A model generated the notes under the pieces. It was not told the origin of the DNA and did no database searches. It saw nothing but the letters and a program-made list of their open reading frames with translations. Positions 9,335 through 18,039 of a stretch of 64,000 nt of DNA are shown piece after piece. Position numbers and translations under genes: made by a program. Source of the DNA: Spartinivicinus ruber (lineage in GTDB: Bacteria > Pseudomonadota > Gammaproteobacteria > Pseudomonadales > Zooshikellaceae). The stretch's first letter is position 1; the number at the start of each line of letters is the position of its first letter. The stretch covers positions 5,675,001 through 5,739,000 of the forward strand of contig NZ_CP048878.1 of NCBI RefSeq assembly GCF_011009015.1. The letters run 5' to 3'.

Positions 9335-9649
9335 TTAAGAGAAATACTGGTCAATTTTAGTGATAATAATCAGTAGCTTTGTACAGTCAGCTGACTGCTG
9401 GCCACAAAATTCTTCAGCGATAGGTAGAATACTACAGTTAGAGGGTAATGGAAGACTACCTTCAATTAATGCTCGCAGACGAGGAATAAAAATCCACTGT
9501 AACCACTGGTTCAATGCGAGGGTATCAACACAAAAAGGCTCGGTACTAGTTAGAGACTCAGCAGAAGGTGGCGAAAACTCCCACATATTCAAGTGTTGAA
9601 GTTCTTGCTCTAATTCGGTTAGTAGCGAGGAGATTTGCTCATTTCTCAT
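9335..9649 (-). CDS. yqcC: YqcC family protein
   Basis: Small cytoplasmic protein of the YqcC/DUF446 family, function unknown; in enterobacteria it lies beside the tRNA pseudouridine synthase truC, which is not present here. The family signature is strong: ELxxLxxWxxxPPSxExLxSTEPFCVDTLALNQWLQWIFIPRLRALIEGSLPLP and PIAEE. The ATG at 9649 is used; a GTG at 9664 is also in frame, and neither has a strong ribosome site. Confidence 0.8.
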   Translation of the reverse strand: MRNEQISSLLTELEQELQHLNMWEFSPPSAESLTSTEPFCVDTLALNQWLQWIFIPRLRALIEGSLPLPSNCSILPIAEEFCGQQSADCTKLLIIITKIDQYFS

Positions 9650-9783
9650 ACAAAAGACAAGCACTCGTTAGGTTTAATTCAACTCAAGATCTATAGAAAC
9701 TGCCGAAGTTTGATCTTTCAAACAAACATCAACAGCCCCTAGTTTAACGAGCTTGTCCTTTAGATGACAAGAAATGACAAAAA

Positions 9784-10365
9784 CTAGCCGCGCCCAGTTG
9801 AGCTTTGATCAATGATTGATTGCAGCCGAGCTCTCATTCCTGGATCACGGGTCAGCGATAAACCCCGGCGTGCTAACTGCTCAGCCTGAGCATAGTTTTG
9901 CTGGTTTAATCGGATTGATGCTAACTCGTAATAAACCTCTGGATCATTGGGGGCAACCCGCAATGCTCTTTCTAAAGTAGCGGCTGCAGCCTCTAAGTCA
10001 CCAGTGGCGCGTTGTTCCAGCGCTCTATCAATCAACCGACGAGCAGCAGGGTTACTACTCACCCCTGAGTCAGGGTAGTCTGGAGTAACATAAGCGTATT
10101 GATCTTCATTTTGCTGGTTAGGTTGGGTGACCACCTGAGGCTCACGATACTCTGGACGACCAGCAGAAACAGGAGCTGCATCCACCACTTCAGGTCGCAT
10201 ATCCCGGCCTGGATCTTGTGATGCTGGAATATAAGTATGTTGAACACAGCCTGATACAATAAACAACAAACCACTGATAGCTGCCGGCTTTAACCAAGCA
10301 GCTTTAAGCTGAAAACCAGCCTTTCCTAAATCTATATTTTGTTGAAACACTATTTTTGCCCCCAA
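9784..10365 (-). CDS. lpoP: TPR lipoprotein, probable LpoP-type activator of PBP1b
   Basis: An outer-membrane lipoprotein with a C-terminal tetratricopeptide domain. The lipobox FIVSGC places the lipidated cysteine at residue 40, followed by a ~65-residue Pro/Gln-rich linker and TPR helices from ~105 (ARRLIDRALEQRATGDLEAAAATLERALRVAPNDPEVYYELASIRL). It directly follows mrcB with no gap. In Pseudomonas aeruginosa a TPR lipoprotein encoded next to ponB/mrcB, LpoP, activates PBP1b from the outer membrane; architecture and position match, so I assign that role by inference. Start uncertain: a TTG at 10365, or a GTG at 10350 preceded by GGGGG. Confidence 0.72.
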   Translation of the reverse strand: MGAKIVFQQNIDLGKAGFQLKAAWLKPAAISGLLFIVSGCVQHTYIPASQDPGRDMRPEVVDAAPVSAGRPEYREPQVVTQPNQQNEDQYAYVTPDYPDSGVSSNPAARRLIDRALEQRATGDLEAAAATLERALRVAPNDPEVYYELASIRLNQQNYAQAEQLARRGLSLTRDPGMRARLQSIIDQSSTGRG

Positions 10366-12726
10366 TTAGCGAAACAGGGTTCTGAACCAATCTACCACTT
10401 TGGAACCTCTTCTGCGAGGTTGGTGACGGACAATACAGGAAGATTCTTCCTGTGGCTCAGAACCTTTAATAAATGGTAAATAACGGGCACCTGCACAAGA
10501 CTCATTGGCAAGCATTCCACTAATTTCATCCACCCATACATAGTGCACCTGGTCAGGTACTTTGGGCTGTAACGACTTAGGATTAACATTAAACATAAAG
10601 TCGCTCCAAACTCTTAACGCACCACTGCTACCTGTTACTGGTGTTGGCTTATTATCATCATGCCCCATCCAGACAACTGCTAAATAATCTTCGGAATAGC
10701 CAGCAAACCAGCTGTCACGCTGATCATTACTGGTGCCGGTTTTCCCTGCCACACGCACTTTATTATTTAACAGCCGATACGCTCTTCTGCCCGTACCCTC
10801 TCGCATCACTTCTTGCATGACATATTGCAGCAAGTGCACATACTCCGTAGGAACCACTTGTTGTATTGCTAATGGATAGCGCTGCAGTGGTTTACCTTCT
10901 GCATCCAAAACCGCCCGAATAGTTCTCAGTGGTACTTTAAAGCCACCACCAGCCAGGGTTTGATAGACAGTTGCCACCTCTACTGGCGACATCGCAACTG
11001 CTCCTAACAATGATGAAGGGTAGGCAGGAAAATCCTGATCAGCTCCCAGTGTTTTGAGTAACTGCAGTACTTTTTCTACCCCTATAGTTAAACCAATTTT
11101 GGCAGTAGCTAAGTTATAGGATTTTGCTAGTGCTTCGTGTAATGGCACTGTGCCATGGCTTTTATGATCAAAGTTATCAGGTTCCCATAGCTGGCCATCC
11201 TGAGTTTTGATGCTGACTTTACTGTCATCAACAAATGTAGCTAGGGTATATTGCTCTGGTTCAGTCAACGCAGATAAAAATACGATGGGTTTAATTAAAG
11301 AACCAATATGGCGCTGCGCATCTACTGCTCGGTTAAAGCCGGTGTAACCTGCCTTACGATCACCAACAACAGCTAATACATCACCACTGCCTGGTGCAGT
11401 AACCACCATTGCCCCCTGTAATGCTTTATGCTTCTGATTGGATTTTCTAACTTTTTTAAGAGTATCAGTCAGACTTTCTTGTGCTTGCTGTTGAACGATG
11501 GGATCAAGGTTGGTAAAAATTCTTAACCCTTGCGAGGTAAGGTTTTCTTCATCATAGTCACGCTTTAACTGTCTTTTAACCAAGTCCAGGTAAGCATAAT
11601 AATGGTTCATTTGTACTTTACTATGCTTCACTACCCCCAACGGCTTTTGCTGTGCTTGGTTAGCTTCCTGCTCAGTAATCACACCCTGCTGTGCCATTAC
11701 CTTTAATACTAAGTTGCGGCGTTTAAGGGCTTTTTCGGGTTTACGACGGGGGTTGTATTGAGATGGGCCTTTAACCATTCCAACTAACAATGCCACCTTC
11801 TCAGCGGATAGCTCATTAATAGGTTGACCGAAAAAGAACTGGCTGGCCAGTCCAAACCCATGAATGGCTCGCTTACCTTGTTGGCCTAAAAAAACCTCGT
11901 TGATATAGGTTTCGAGTATTTCGTCTTTGTCGTAATGAAAATCCAGCAAACCCGCCATAATGGCTTCATTGGCTTTTCTTTTCAAACTGCGCTCATTCGA
12001 CAAATATAAATTCTTTACCAATTGTTGAGTTAAAGTTGACCCGCCTTGGACAGCTCTTCCCGTTTTAAAGTTGATATAAAAAGCTCGGGCAATTGACTTG
12101 GGAGACACTCCCCAGTGGTCATAGTAGTTTCTATCTTCAACTGCTAACAAAGCAGGAATAAAAGTTTCAGGTAATTGCTCTAACTTCGTTAACAGCCGGT
12201 CTTCATTGGATGCAGGGTAAATACCACCAATTAACTGTGGCTCTAAACGGGCTAAGGTTTCCTGACCAATCTGATCAGTAACTTTTTGAATTTGCTTATT
12301 GCGAAATAAAACTTTAATTAAAACTGGCTCTTCATAGCCATCATCAAATTGAAAACCGCGTGTTTTTAACGTAACAACATTGCCTTTTTGATGATACTGC
12401 CCTGCTCGTTCAACATAGCTAACAGACTGATAACCCAGCTGGTCAAGTTGCTGAACCAACTGTTTTACATTAATTCGTCTTGTTGAAAATAGCTCTAGTG
12501 GTTGCGCGTATACCTTGGCAGGAATAGCCCACTTTTTACCTTCAAATCTTTCAGTGACTTCTATATCTAATTTACTGGCATAGCCGACAAATAAAACACC
12601 ACCAATCACTAACAGCAAAGCTGTCAGTTTAAATAGCTTTTTCCAGAAGCCACCCTTCTTGGCTTTTCCATTTCGCTGTTTGCCTTTTTTAGCTGGCTGC
12701 CTGCCAGTACGGATACGTTCAGTCAT
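10366..12726 (-). CDS. mrcB: Penicillin-binding protein 1B, bifunctional peptidoglycan synthase
   Basis: Class A PBP that polymerises lipid II and crosslinks peptides. A basic cytoplasmic tail and one membrane helix (~33-50) precede a UB2H-like domain (~70-150, RINVKQLVQQLDQLGYQ). The GT51 glycosyltransferase has E197 in AVEDRNYYDHWG and GGSTLTQQLVKN. The transpeptidase has the serine motif S476-L-I-K, SYN at 536-538 and KTGT at 662-665. 786 aa is typical. The lpoP-like activator gene is immediately downstream. Confidence 0.96.
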   Translation of the reverse strand: MTERIRTGRQPAKKGKQRNGKAKKGGFWKKLFKLTALLLVIGGVLFVGYASKLDIEVTERFEGKKWAIPAKVYAQPLELFSTRRINVKQLVQQLDQLGYQSVSYVERAGQYHQKGNVVTLKTRGFQFDDGYEEPVLIKVLFRNKQIQKVTDQIGQETLARLEPQLIGGIYPASNEDRLLTKLEQLPETFIPALLAVEDRNYYDHWGVSPKSIARAFYINFKTGRAVQGGSTLTQQLVKNLYLSNERSLKRKANEAIMAGLLDFHYDKDEILETYINEVFLGQQGKRAIHGFGLASQFFFGQPINELSAEKVALLVGMVKGPSQYNPRRKPEKALKRRNLVLKVMAQQGVITEQEANQAQQKPLGVVKHSKVQMNHYYAYLDLVKRQLKRDYDEENLTSQGLRIFTNLDPIVQQQAQESLTDTLKKVRKSNQKHKALQGAMVVTAPGSGDVLAVVGDRKAGYTGFNRAVDAQRHIGSLIKPIVFLSALTEPEQYTLATFVDDSKVSIKTQDGQLWEPDNFDHKSHGTVPLHEALAKSYNLATAKIGLTIGVEKVLQLLKTLGADQDFPAYPSSLLGAVAMSPVEVATVYQTLAGGGFKVPLRTIRAVLDAEGKPLQRYPLAIQQVVPTEYVHLLQYVMQEVMREGTGRRAYRLLNNKVRVAGKTGTSNDQRDSWFAGYSEDYLAVVWMGHDDNKPTPVTGSSGALRVWSDFMFNVNPKSLQPKVPDQVHYVWVDEISGMLANESCAGARYLPFIKGSEPQEESSCIVRHQPRRRGSKVVDWFRTLFR

Positions 12727-13375
12727 GTGCTTGTATTTTTTTCCTAAAGACCGTCAGACTGCAATCAAATACTTGCGCCTAAAAACTGCTAGCCAAGCTC
12801 TTTTACTGGCTAATTTCTCAGCACAATAAACGAGTGTTGTTAGGCTGATAATAAGGTTTGTTACTTACATGCTGCTCCTAGTTCACATAAAGCATGCTAC
12901 ACACCACTGCTAAAGCACTCTTGGCAGTTAGTAACGTCAGTATTTTTCTTGCGTCAGCTGTCTTACAAAAATAGTTGGCTAAAGTGTATTCGATTAAGCT
13001 GTTGATTTTCAGAACAAACGGACAAATTGAGTAGAATTTCTCATTTTTTCAACGTACGGCAATTAGCGATAAGCGGTTCAAGCTGTCTTATAAATCAGGG
13101 CAAAAATGGCTAAAAATACTGCTATAGAAGCAGAATTTTTAAGCGAGCCTGTACGTTTTTCAAGCTTGCTTATACAATTTAATCATTAGAGTCACTCGCT
13201 CGTAATAAAGCATGCCAATCTTGCGGCAACAAAAATTTAGCCGAGTTTCTGATCAATTATCATACAAGTCACAATAATCAGCTATTATTTATATCAAGGT
13301 GGCAAACTTGGTAATGACTGATATGAAGTTTTGTTGTCACCTGTTCCTAGTATTTCAGAGGGCAAGGACTCGAAG
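12727..13375. other. Intergenic region before the TfoX-domain gene
   Basis: No gene is seen in this AT-rich stretch. AAAAATACTGC (13112-13122) and GCAGAATTTTT (13130-13140) make a 10/11-bp stem ending in T5, a possible terminator. The ribosome site AAGGA at 13364-13368 serves the next gene. Confidence 0.4.
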
Positions 13376-13651
13376 ATGGCAACAGATTTAATCGAGCTGA
13401 AAAACCTTGGGAAAACATCTGTCCAATGGCTTAATGCCGTTGGCATTAGAGACCGCGAAACATTAGAACAAATTGGCGCGGTAGAGGCTTACTGCAAAAT
13501 TAAAACACGTGGTTTTAAAGTATCCAAAGTGTTGTTATATGCATTAGAAGGTGCTCTGCTCAATGCACACTGGAACCAGCTTGACCCTTCACTAAAAGAA
13601 AGGTTAATACGGGAAGCTGAAGCCAAAGAGCCCAGCGCAGTCAGCCAATGA
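13376..13651 (+). CDS. TfoX/Sxy C-terminal domain protein
   Basis: A 91-aa protein consisting only of the helix-hairpin-helix-like C-terminal domain of TfoX/Sxy: LKNLGKTSVQWLNAVGIRDRETLEQIGAVEAYCKIK and ALEGALLNAHW. Full TfoX, the competence regulator, has an extra N-terminal domain that is missing here, so this is not a classical TfoX; stand-alone C-domains are common in marine gammaproteobacteria and their role is not known. The ATG at 13376 is preferred to a TTG at 13331, because AAGGA lies 7 nt before it. 32 nt separate it from the next gene, suggesting one operon. Confidence 0.8.
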   Translation: MATDLIELKNLGKTSVQWLNAVGIRDRETLEQIGAVEAYCKIKTRGFKVSKVLLYALEGALLNAHWNQLDPSLKERLIREAEAKEPSAVSQ

Positions 13652-13683
13652 ATATGGCTAATTGTTAACTTAAGGCGTCAAGC

Positions 13684-14502
13684 ATGTATTTGGTGGGAGA
13701 GCAATTCCCCTATATCAGCGAAGTGATCTCAGAGCTGCAGCTTATTCCTGCACAGCTTGTTAATGGTTTGCCCAGTCAAGCCGCTAATATCTATTTAGAT
13801 TCCGTGGCTGACCTCTATGCCCAGCATGATCCAGACCAAATATTTTTAATCTGTGAAGGTAAACTGGCCGGTTCTATCAATCAACGTGAAGTATTTTATA
13901 TGCAAGAGGGTGATATCGTTGGCCTTCGGCAAGGCTTTAATCTACCCAAATGCAAATACAGCAGTAAAGACCCTATTGAATTAATCCCTTATGATCGCAA
14001 AGCATTTTTTCAACATATCCAAGCTGACCCTGCCAGACAAACATTACTGACAAAATACCTGATTGGCTATGCGGCAGTTTTAGCCGATGGACTTTCTCGA
14101 CTTACCCCTTATACCAGCAAGCCAGCAACGGGCTTTTTGCAAGTAAAAGCGGGTGACACCATTATTAGTGAAGGTGAGCAAGCTGATCATGTGTTTATTT
14201 TAATGACAGGTAGAGCAGAGGTATATGTACGTGGAGTAAAAGTAGGCAATATTTATCAGGATGAGATTTTTGGCGCAATGGCCATGTTTACCCAAGAGAA
14301 ACGCTCTGCCACTGTAATGGCTAAAGATGATTGTACATTAACAGCAGTTCCGAAAGAGCAATTTATCAATTTAATTCAAACTCACCCAAGAGTCTGCCTG
14401 AATCTGATGGAAAACATGGCCAGAAGAATCAACTCCCTCAACCAGAAACTCGCCTCTTCAGACAGTGGTGACCCAGCTACATCAGTTGAGATCATGGGCT
14501 AA
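13684..14502 (+). CDS. Cyclic-nucleotide-binding-fold protein
   Basis: 272 aa. The C-terminal part (~145-255) is a CAP-type nucleotide-binding fold: GDTIISEGEQADHVFILMTGRAEVYVRGVKVG, then the phosphate cassette region FGAMAMFTQEKRSATVMA. The cassette Glu of cAMP receptors (FGE) is Ala here, while the Arg (RSAT) is kept, so ligand binding may differ or be lost. Residues 1-140 look like a second, degenerate beta-barrel of the same type. There is no helix-turn-helix and no enzymatic domain, so it is not a Crp-like regulator. Partner and role unknown; probably co-expressed with the TfoX-domain gene. Confidence 0.7.
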   Translation: MYLVGEQFPYISEVISELQLIPAQLVNGLPSQAANIYLDSVADLYAQHDPDQIFLICEGKLAGSINQREVFYMQEGDIVGLRQGFNLPKCKYSSKDPIELIPYDRKAFFQHIQADPARQTLLTKYLIGYAAVLADGLSRLTPYTSKPATGFLQVKAGDTIISEGEQADHVFILMTGRAEVYVRGVKVGNIYQDEIFGAMAMFTQEKRSATVMAKDDCTLTAVPKEQFINLIQTHPRVCLNLMENMARRINSLNQKLASSDSGDPATSVEIMG

Positions 14503-14549
14503 TCTATCCACTCAAAGTTTTGCTACAAAAAATTTTTGCAGATATTCCG

Positions 14550-14587
14550 TTGACAATGCAAATGATAACAATTATCATTTGCATTGT
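14550..14587 (+). promoter_or_regulatory. Fur-controlled sigma70 promoter of sRNA 1
   Basis: TTGACA (14550-14555) and TATCAT (14573-14578) have a 17-bp spacer. Over them lies a perfect inverted repeat with 16-bp arms, ACAATGCAAATGATAA (14553-14568) and TTATCATTTGCATTGT (14572-14587). Its core AATGATAAcaaTTATCATT is a strong Fur box. Fur with iron would block RNA polymerase directly. Confidence 0.88.
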
Positions 14588-14712
14588 TGTCGTTGCACAA
14601 CAGATTTAATCTGTCGATATCACCTCTGTAAGTAACAGGATGCTATAAACAGGTTATCTCCTCATCAGGCTAATCACAGACTTTTGCCACTCAATTTGAG
14701 TGGCTTTTTTTT
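14586..14712 (+). ncRNA. PrrF-like iron-responsive small RNA, copy 1
   Basis: Predicted ~127-nt transcript from the Fur-controlled promoter to an intrinsic terminator (GCCACTCA/TGAGTGGC, then T8; 14686-14712). A small 5' hairpin (ACAGAT/ATCTGT) precedes a 29-nt core at 14649-14677 (ending CTCCTCATCAGGCTAATCAC) that recurs unchanged in copy 2. No convincing ORF. In Pseudomonas the tandem PrrF1/PrrF2 RNAs are Fur-repressed, of this size, and pair through a shared core with mRNAs of iron-containing proteins when iron is low. The architecture matches; the family name is assigned from memory, without a covariance search. Confidence 0.82.
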
Positions 14713-14919
14713 GCCTTTAATTCAGCCAGTGGTGCATGCACAAAATAAGGTAAAAAAACTTCCTCTCCATTTACCCTCTTGCTGGTGTTGCTTTTTCTTG
14801 ATGTAGGCCCACTATGCCTGCAAAAAAGCAACTTGCCAGAAAATAAATGACTTTGAAGACTGTTAACCAGCTTTACGCATGCATCACTAGCCTATGCATT
14901 CCTTTCACACTTGCTATTT

Positions 14920-14974
14920 GCAAATAAAAATAATTATCATTTGTGTTGACATTTAAATGCCGCTTGACTATTCT
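14920..14974 (+). promoter_or_regulatory. Fur box and sigma70 promoter of sRNA 2
   Basis: TTGACA (14946-14951) and TATTCT (14969-14974) have a 17-bp spacer. A weaker Fur box, GCAAATAAAAATAATTATCATTTG (14920-14943), abuts the -35 element. It is less palindromic than the site of copy 1, so the two RNAs may respond at different iron levels. Confidence 0.75.
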
Positions 14975-14980
14975 GATTAA

Positions 14981-15110
14981 CAGTTGCCACAGGCAACTTG
15001 TTGATAACAACTGTAAGATGTTTACCTGGCAGTTAAGCAGCTTTTTTACAGGTTATCTCCTCATCAGGCTAATCACGGTTCTAAGGCTACCATTTGGTAG
15101 CCTTTTTTTT
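14981..15110 (+). ncRNA. PrrF-like iron-responsive small RNA, copy 2
   Basis: Predicted ~130-nt transcript. It opens with a 7-bp hairpin (AGTTGCC-ACA-GGCAACT, 14982-14998), carries the same 29-nt core at 15048-15076 as copy 1, and ends in AAGGCTACC/GGTAGCCTT followed by T tracts (15083-15110). Outside the core and the terminator position the two copies differ, as expected for an old tandem duplication kept for the core. An 83-codon open frame crosses it but has no coding character. Confidence 0.8.
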
Positions 15111-15369
15111 GTCCGCTTCTTTTGCTTATTCACTGAAGACTTTTTTAATCGCTTACCAATAATTTTCTTATACGACCCATATCACCTTTTTTAAGCGTCT
15201 TTCATATAAATGCATCAATTTTTAAATCAAATGCTTAATTTCACTGAAATAATTCAAAACTACTGATATGTTAAAAGTAGGTGAATAAATAAACAGCTCT
15301 TGTCTGCTTTTTTATGTAGTTTGTTTTAAGTTAGCCACTAAAAGTAGATAACTAGCTCACAGGATGCTC

Positions 15370-16827
15370 ATGAAGTACATCAAAAAAGGATCTAGTTACC
15401 TTACTTTAGGTTTATCCGTTACACTAAACCTGGCGGCTATGACAGCTAGTTCCAATACCCCTGTGTCAGCTACAAACAAATTACAGCAGACTGAATCAAC
15501 TGCTGCCCAACAAAACCAGCCTTTACAAAGTTTAAAACCAGCCAGCAATAAATCCCTTGGGCTTGCTTACTATCTTATCGGCCAATTCTACCAAGCGAAC
15601 CAGCGCACAGAAACAGCGTGCACTTGGTTTAAAAATTCTGCTGAATTAACGTCAGTAATGGGCCAATATGAAGCTGCTCGCTGTGTCGCTCCAAATAATA
15701 CAACTCAAGCCGTATCGCTACTTAAGCAGTCTGCTGAACAGGGTTTTGCTGCAAGCCAGGTTTTACTTGGTGAATGGTATTGGTTCGGCAACATCCTGCA
15801 ACAGGATTATAAACAAGCACTCTACTGGTTTAATCAAGCTGCTGCCGAAAAGTATCCAAAAGCCATTAACAACTTAGGCATGATGCACCAACTTGGCCAA
15901 GGGACAGAAAAAAACCTTAAGCAAGCACTAAACTATTATCAAACTGCTGCTAAGTTAGGTCACGCGGCGGCAGAAAATAATATTGGCTATATGTATGCCA
16001 CAGGGCTTGGGGTAAAAAAAGATAAAACAGTTGCAGCCCAATGGTATAAAAAAGCAGCTAAAAAAGGTCATCCAGCTGCCTTAAATAACTTGGCTAAGAT
16101 TTATTTAACGGGTGACGGCGTACCTAAAAACCCGAAAAAAGCGATATATTGGTATGAGCAAGCTATCAAAAAAGACAACAAATATGCTCAATATCGTCTT
16201 GGTATTTTGTTAATCCAAGGCCAAAGAATCCCCAAAGATAGCAAGCGCGGTATTTATCTTATCAGCAAAGCAGCACTGCAAAATCATGTTAACGCCCAGC
16301 TGGTTCTAGGCTCTTACTACCAACAATTCGCAGATCAGCACAGCCAGTCACTTTACTGGTTTGAACAAGCAGCCAAACAAGGCAGTGAGGTTGCTATGGT
16401 AAAAGCGGCGGAATTAATGTTGGAACCAGAAAGTAAATTGTTCAACCAGGCGTTAGCTGTTGAATGGCTTAAAGAAGCTGCTTACCAGGGAGATAAAAGT
16501 GCCTATAAGCAACTGAGTGAAGTATTTCTCAGTGATCAAAGCCAGTTATTTAATATTCACGAAGGTGTATTTTGGCTTGGGCATGCTGCCAATAATGGCG
16601 ACCCAATTGCCCAGTGGCAACTTGGTGAGCACTACGAGTTAGGTAATGGAATACAAAAAGACCATACCAAAGCAGCCATGTGGTATTGGGAGGCAGCAAA
16701 ACAGGGAATCAAAACAGCTCAATTAAAGCTTGCTGAGATGTACCAACAAGGCAGGGGAGTCAGCTTAAACCAACAGCGGGCCAAATACTGGTATAACCAT
16801 GCATCAGAACAAGCATCTATTAACTAA
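15370..16827 (+). CDS. Secreted Sel1-repeat protein
   Basis: About 485 aa with an N-terminal signal peptide ending near ...NLAAMTASS and roughly ten Sel1-like alpha-alpha repeats of ~36 residues, each with the pattern A..LG.MY..G.GV.KD...A..WY.KAA..G...A. Such repeats are protein-interaction scaffolds; several bacterial examples act in envelope or host interaction, but no specific role can be read here. The ATG at 15370 is preferred over that at 15364, since AGGA at 15361-15364 would be correctly spaced only for the former. Confidence 0.8.
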   Translation: MKYIKKGSSYLTLGLSVTLNLAAMTASSNTPVSATNKLQQTESTAAQQNQPLQSLKPASNKSLGLAYYLIGQFYQANQRTETACTWFKNSAELTSVMGQYEAARCVAPNNTTQAVSLLKQSAEQGFAASQVLLGEWYWFGNILQQDYKQALYWFNQAAAEKYPKAINNLGMMHQLGQGTEKNLKQALNYYQTAAKLGHAAAENNIGYMYATGLGVKKDKTVAAQWYKKAAKKGHPAALNNLAKIYLTGDGVPKNPKKAIYWYEQAIKKDNKYAQYRLGILLIQGQRIPKDSKRGIYLISKAALQNHVNAQLVLGSYYQQFADQHSQSLYWFEQAAKQGSEVAMVKAAELMLEPESKLFNQALAVEWLKEAAYQGDKSAYKQLSEVFLSDQSQLFNIHEGVFWLGHAANNGDPIAQWQLGEHYELGNGIQKDHTKAAMWYWEAAKQGIKTAQLKLAEMYQQGRGVSLNQQRAKYWYNHASEQASIN

Positions 16828-16912
16828 TTTTTAGTCAAAGAAGAAAGGCTGAATTATATAACTGGTGCTTTAATTGAAACTGGGGTAAATACAGGAAATA
16901 AGGAAGGAAAAA

Positions 16913-16988
16913 TGGTGGGTCGTGCTGGACTCGAACCAGCGACCAATTGGTTAAAAGCCAACTGCTCTACCAACTGAGCTAACGACCC
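16913..16988 (-). tRNA. tRNA-Lys (anticodon TTT)
   Basis: The minus strand gives a 76-nt cloverleaf: acceptor GGGTCGT pairing with ACGACCC, D-arm with AGCTCAGTTGGTAGAGC, anticodon loop CTTTTAA (anticodon TTT), T-arm GCTGGTTCGAGTCCAGC, and an encoded CCA end. Confidence 0.97.
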
Positions 16989-17114
16989 TCGATGGGCGCG
17001 CTATATTACTAAATTTTTAAAAAATTACAACCCCTTTCTTCATAGCTATTTACATTCTTAGTGATGAACACAACCCTAACAAGTGGTATACCCTACAATC
17101 AAAGGTTGATTCCA

Positions 17115-17999
17115 CTATCCGCAGTCAGGACGGTCAGTATTTGCTTTAGGCGTTAGCCACAACCAATCACCCCACTGTTCTAAATCTTGATACCATGTGA
17201 TATCAGCCTGAGACTGCTGACCTTCAAACGTTTCAACAAATATCACACTCGCTATTCTGATCTCAGGTGCTAGCCACTTAGCAAACCTCGGTGAGCCTAC
17301 ATCTTTTCTAGCGTGATACGAGCCAGTAATAACAACCGTTACTCCACCATTAAGCTTAACAGCCTCTTCAGCTAGCTTTTTATCCCGTGTTTGCTGAATA
17401 TTAACCATCGCTTCCAGTGATTTCGCATCGATTTTATTACAGTGGGCTTCTTCTATTCGTTTGGCCAAAGGCGCTCTAATAGAATCAGCATAAGGTCCTT
17501 CTGCTTTAGGCCTGGTTGAATTGTGATATAAACCCATTACCTGCTTCCTGGTAATATTACCCGCCTTAAGTGGTATGTTATTATTAATAGCCAGCCACAT
17601 CATTGGCCCATAAAATTCCCACTGCCAACCTTTTACATCCTGCCACTCCAGCCACTTATATAGCTCTGTTTGTGATTTTACTTTGCCATAAGCCTGATCG
17701 ATTTTTGCTTGTTGGTCAGTGTTAAGCATCTCCATCACTACACCCGTTAGCTTTCCTTTTTTTTGCAAATATTCAAGTATTGCTAACTGATTTTGGTGGT
17801 GAATGGGATTGTCATGAGCTTCGCCTAAATACAAAACATCAACTTTAGGGAGCTTTTTTAATAGCTCTTCTTCTGCAATTAACTGGGCATTTTGTTGTTG
17901 CCAAATAGGGTTTTCAGGCTGCTTTTCGACAGTTGCCGCACAACCTGAAATAACACTATAAAAGCAAAATAACCAAGACAGTTTTAGTAGTTTACTCAC
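17115..17999 (-). CDS. ChaN-family haem-binding lipoprotein
   Basis: About 294 aa: lipoprotein signal (SVISGC lipobox) and a ChaN/DUF399 domain, recognised by DVLYLGEAHDNPIHHQNQLAILEYL, TGVVMEMLNTDQQ and VVITGSYHARKDVGSPRF. Campylobacter ChaR/ChaN-type proteins bind stacked haems at the outer membrane, which fits the adjacent haem-uptake genes. A GTG at 17999 is chosen as start because GGAGG lies 7 nt before it; the TTG at 18005 would be too close. An IS1595-type element separates it from hmuV. Without the IS the gap would be only ~100 nt, so it was probably once the last gene of the haem operon. Confidence 0.82.
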   Translation of the reverse strand: MSKLLKLSWLFCFYSVISGCAATVEKQPENPIWQQQNAQLIAEEELLKKLPKVDVLYLGEAHDNPIHHQNQLAILEYLQKKGKLTGVVMEMLNTDQQAKIDQAYGKVKSQTELYKWLEWQDVKGWQWEFYGPMMWLAINNNIPLKAGNITRKQVMGLYHNSTRPKAEGPYADSIRAPLAKRIEEAHCNKIDAKSLEAMVNIQQTRDKKLAEEAVKLNGGVTVVITGSYHARKDVGSPRFAKWLAPEIRIASVIFVETFEGQQSQADITWYQDLEQWGDWLWLTPKANTDRPDCG

Positions 18000-18039
18000 A
18001 CACAAATCCCTCCAAGAAAGAGGCTATGACAAAAGCTAA

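Noticed and set aside
14943-15194. 83-codon open frame (+) over the second sRNA
   Set aside because: It runs through the Fur promoter, the conserved core and the terminator hairpin with no ribosome site; the RNA explanation accounts for all the structure.
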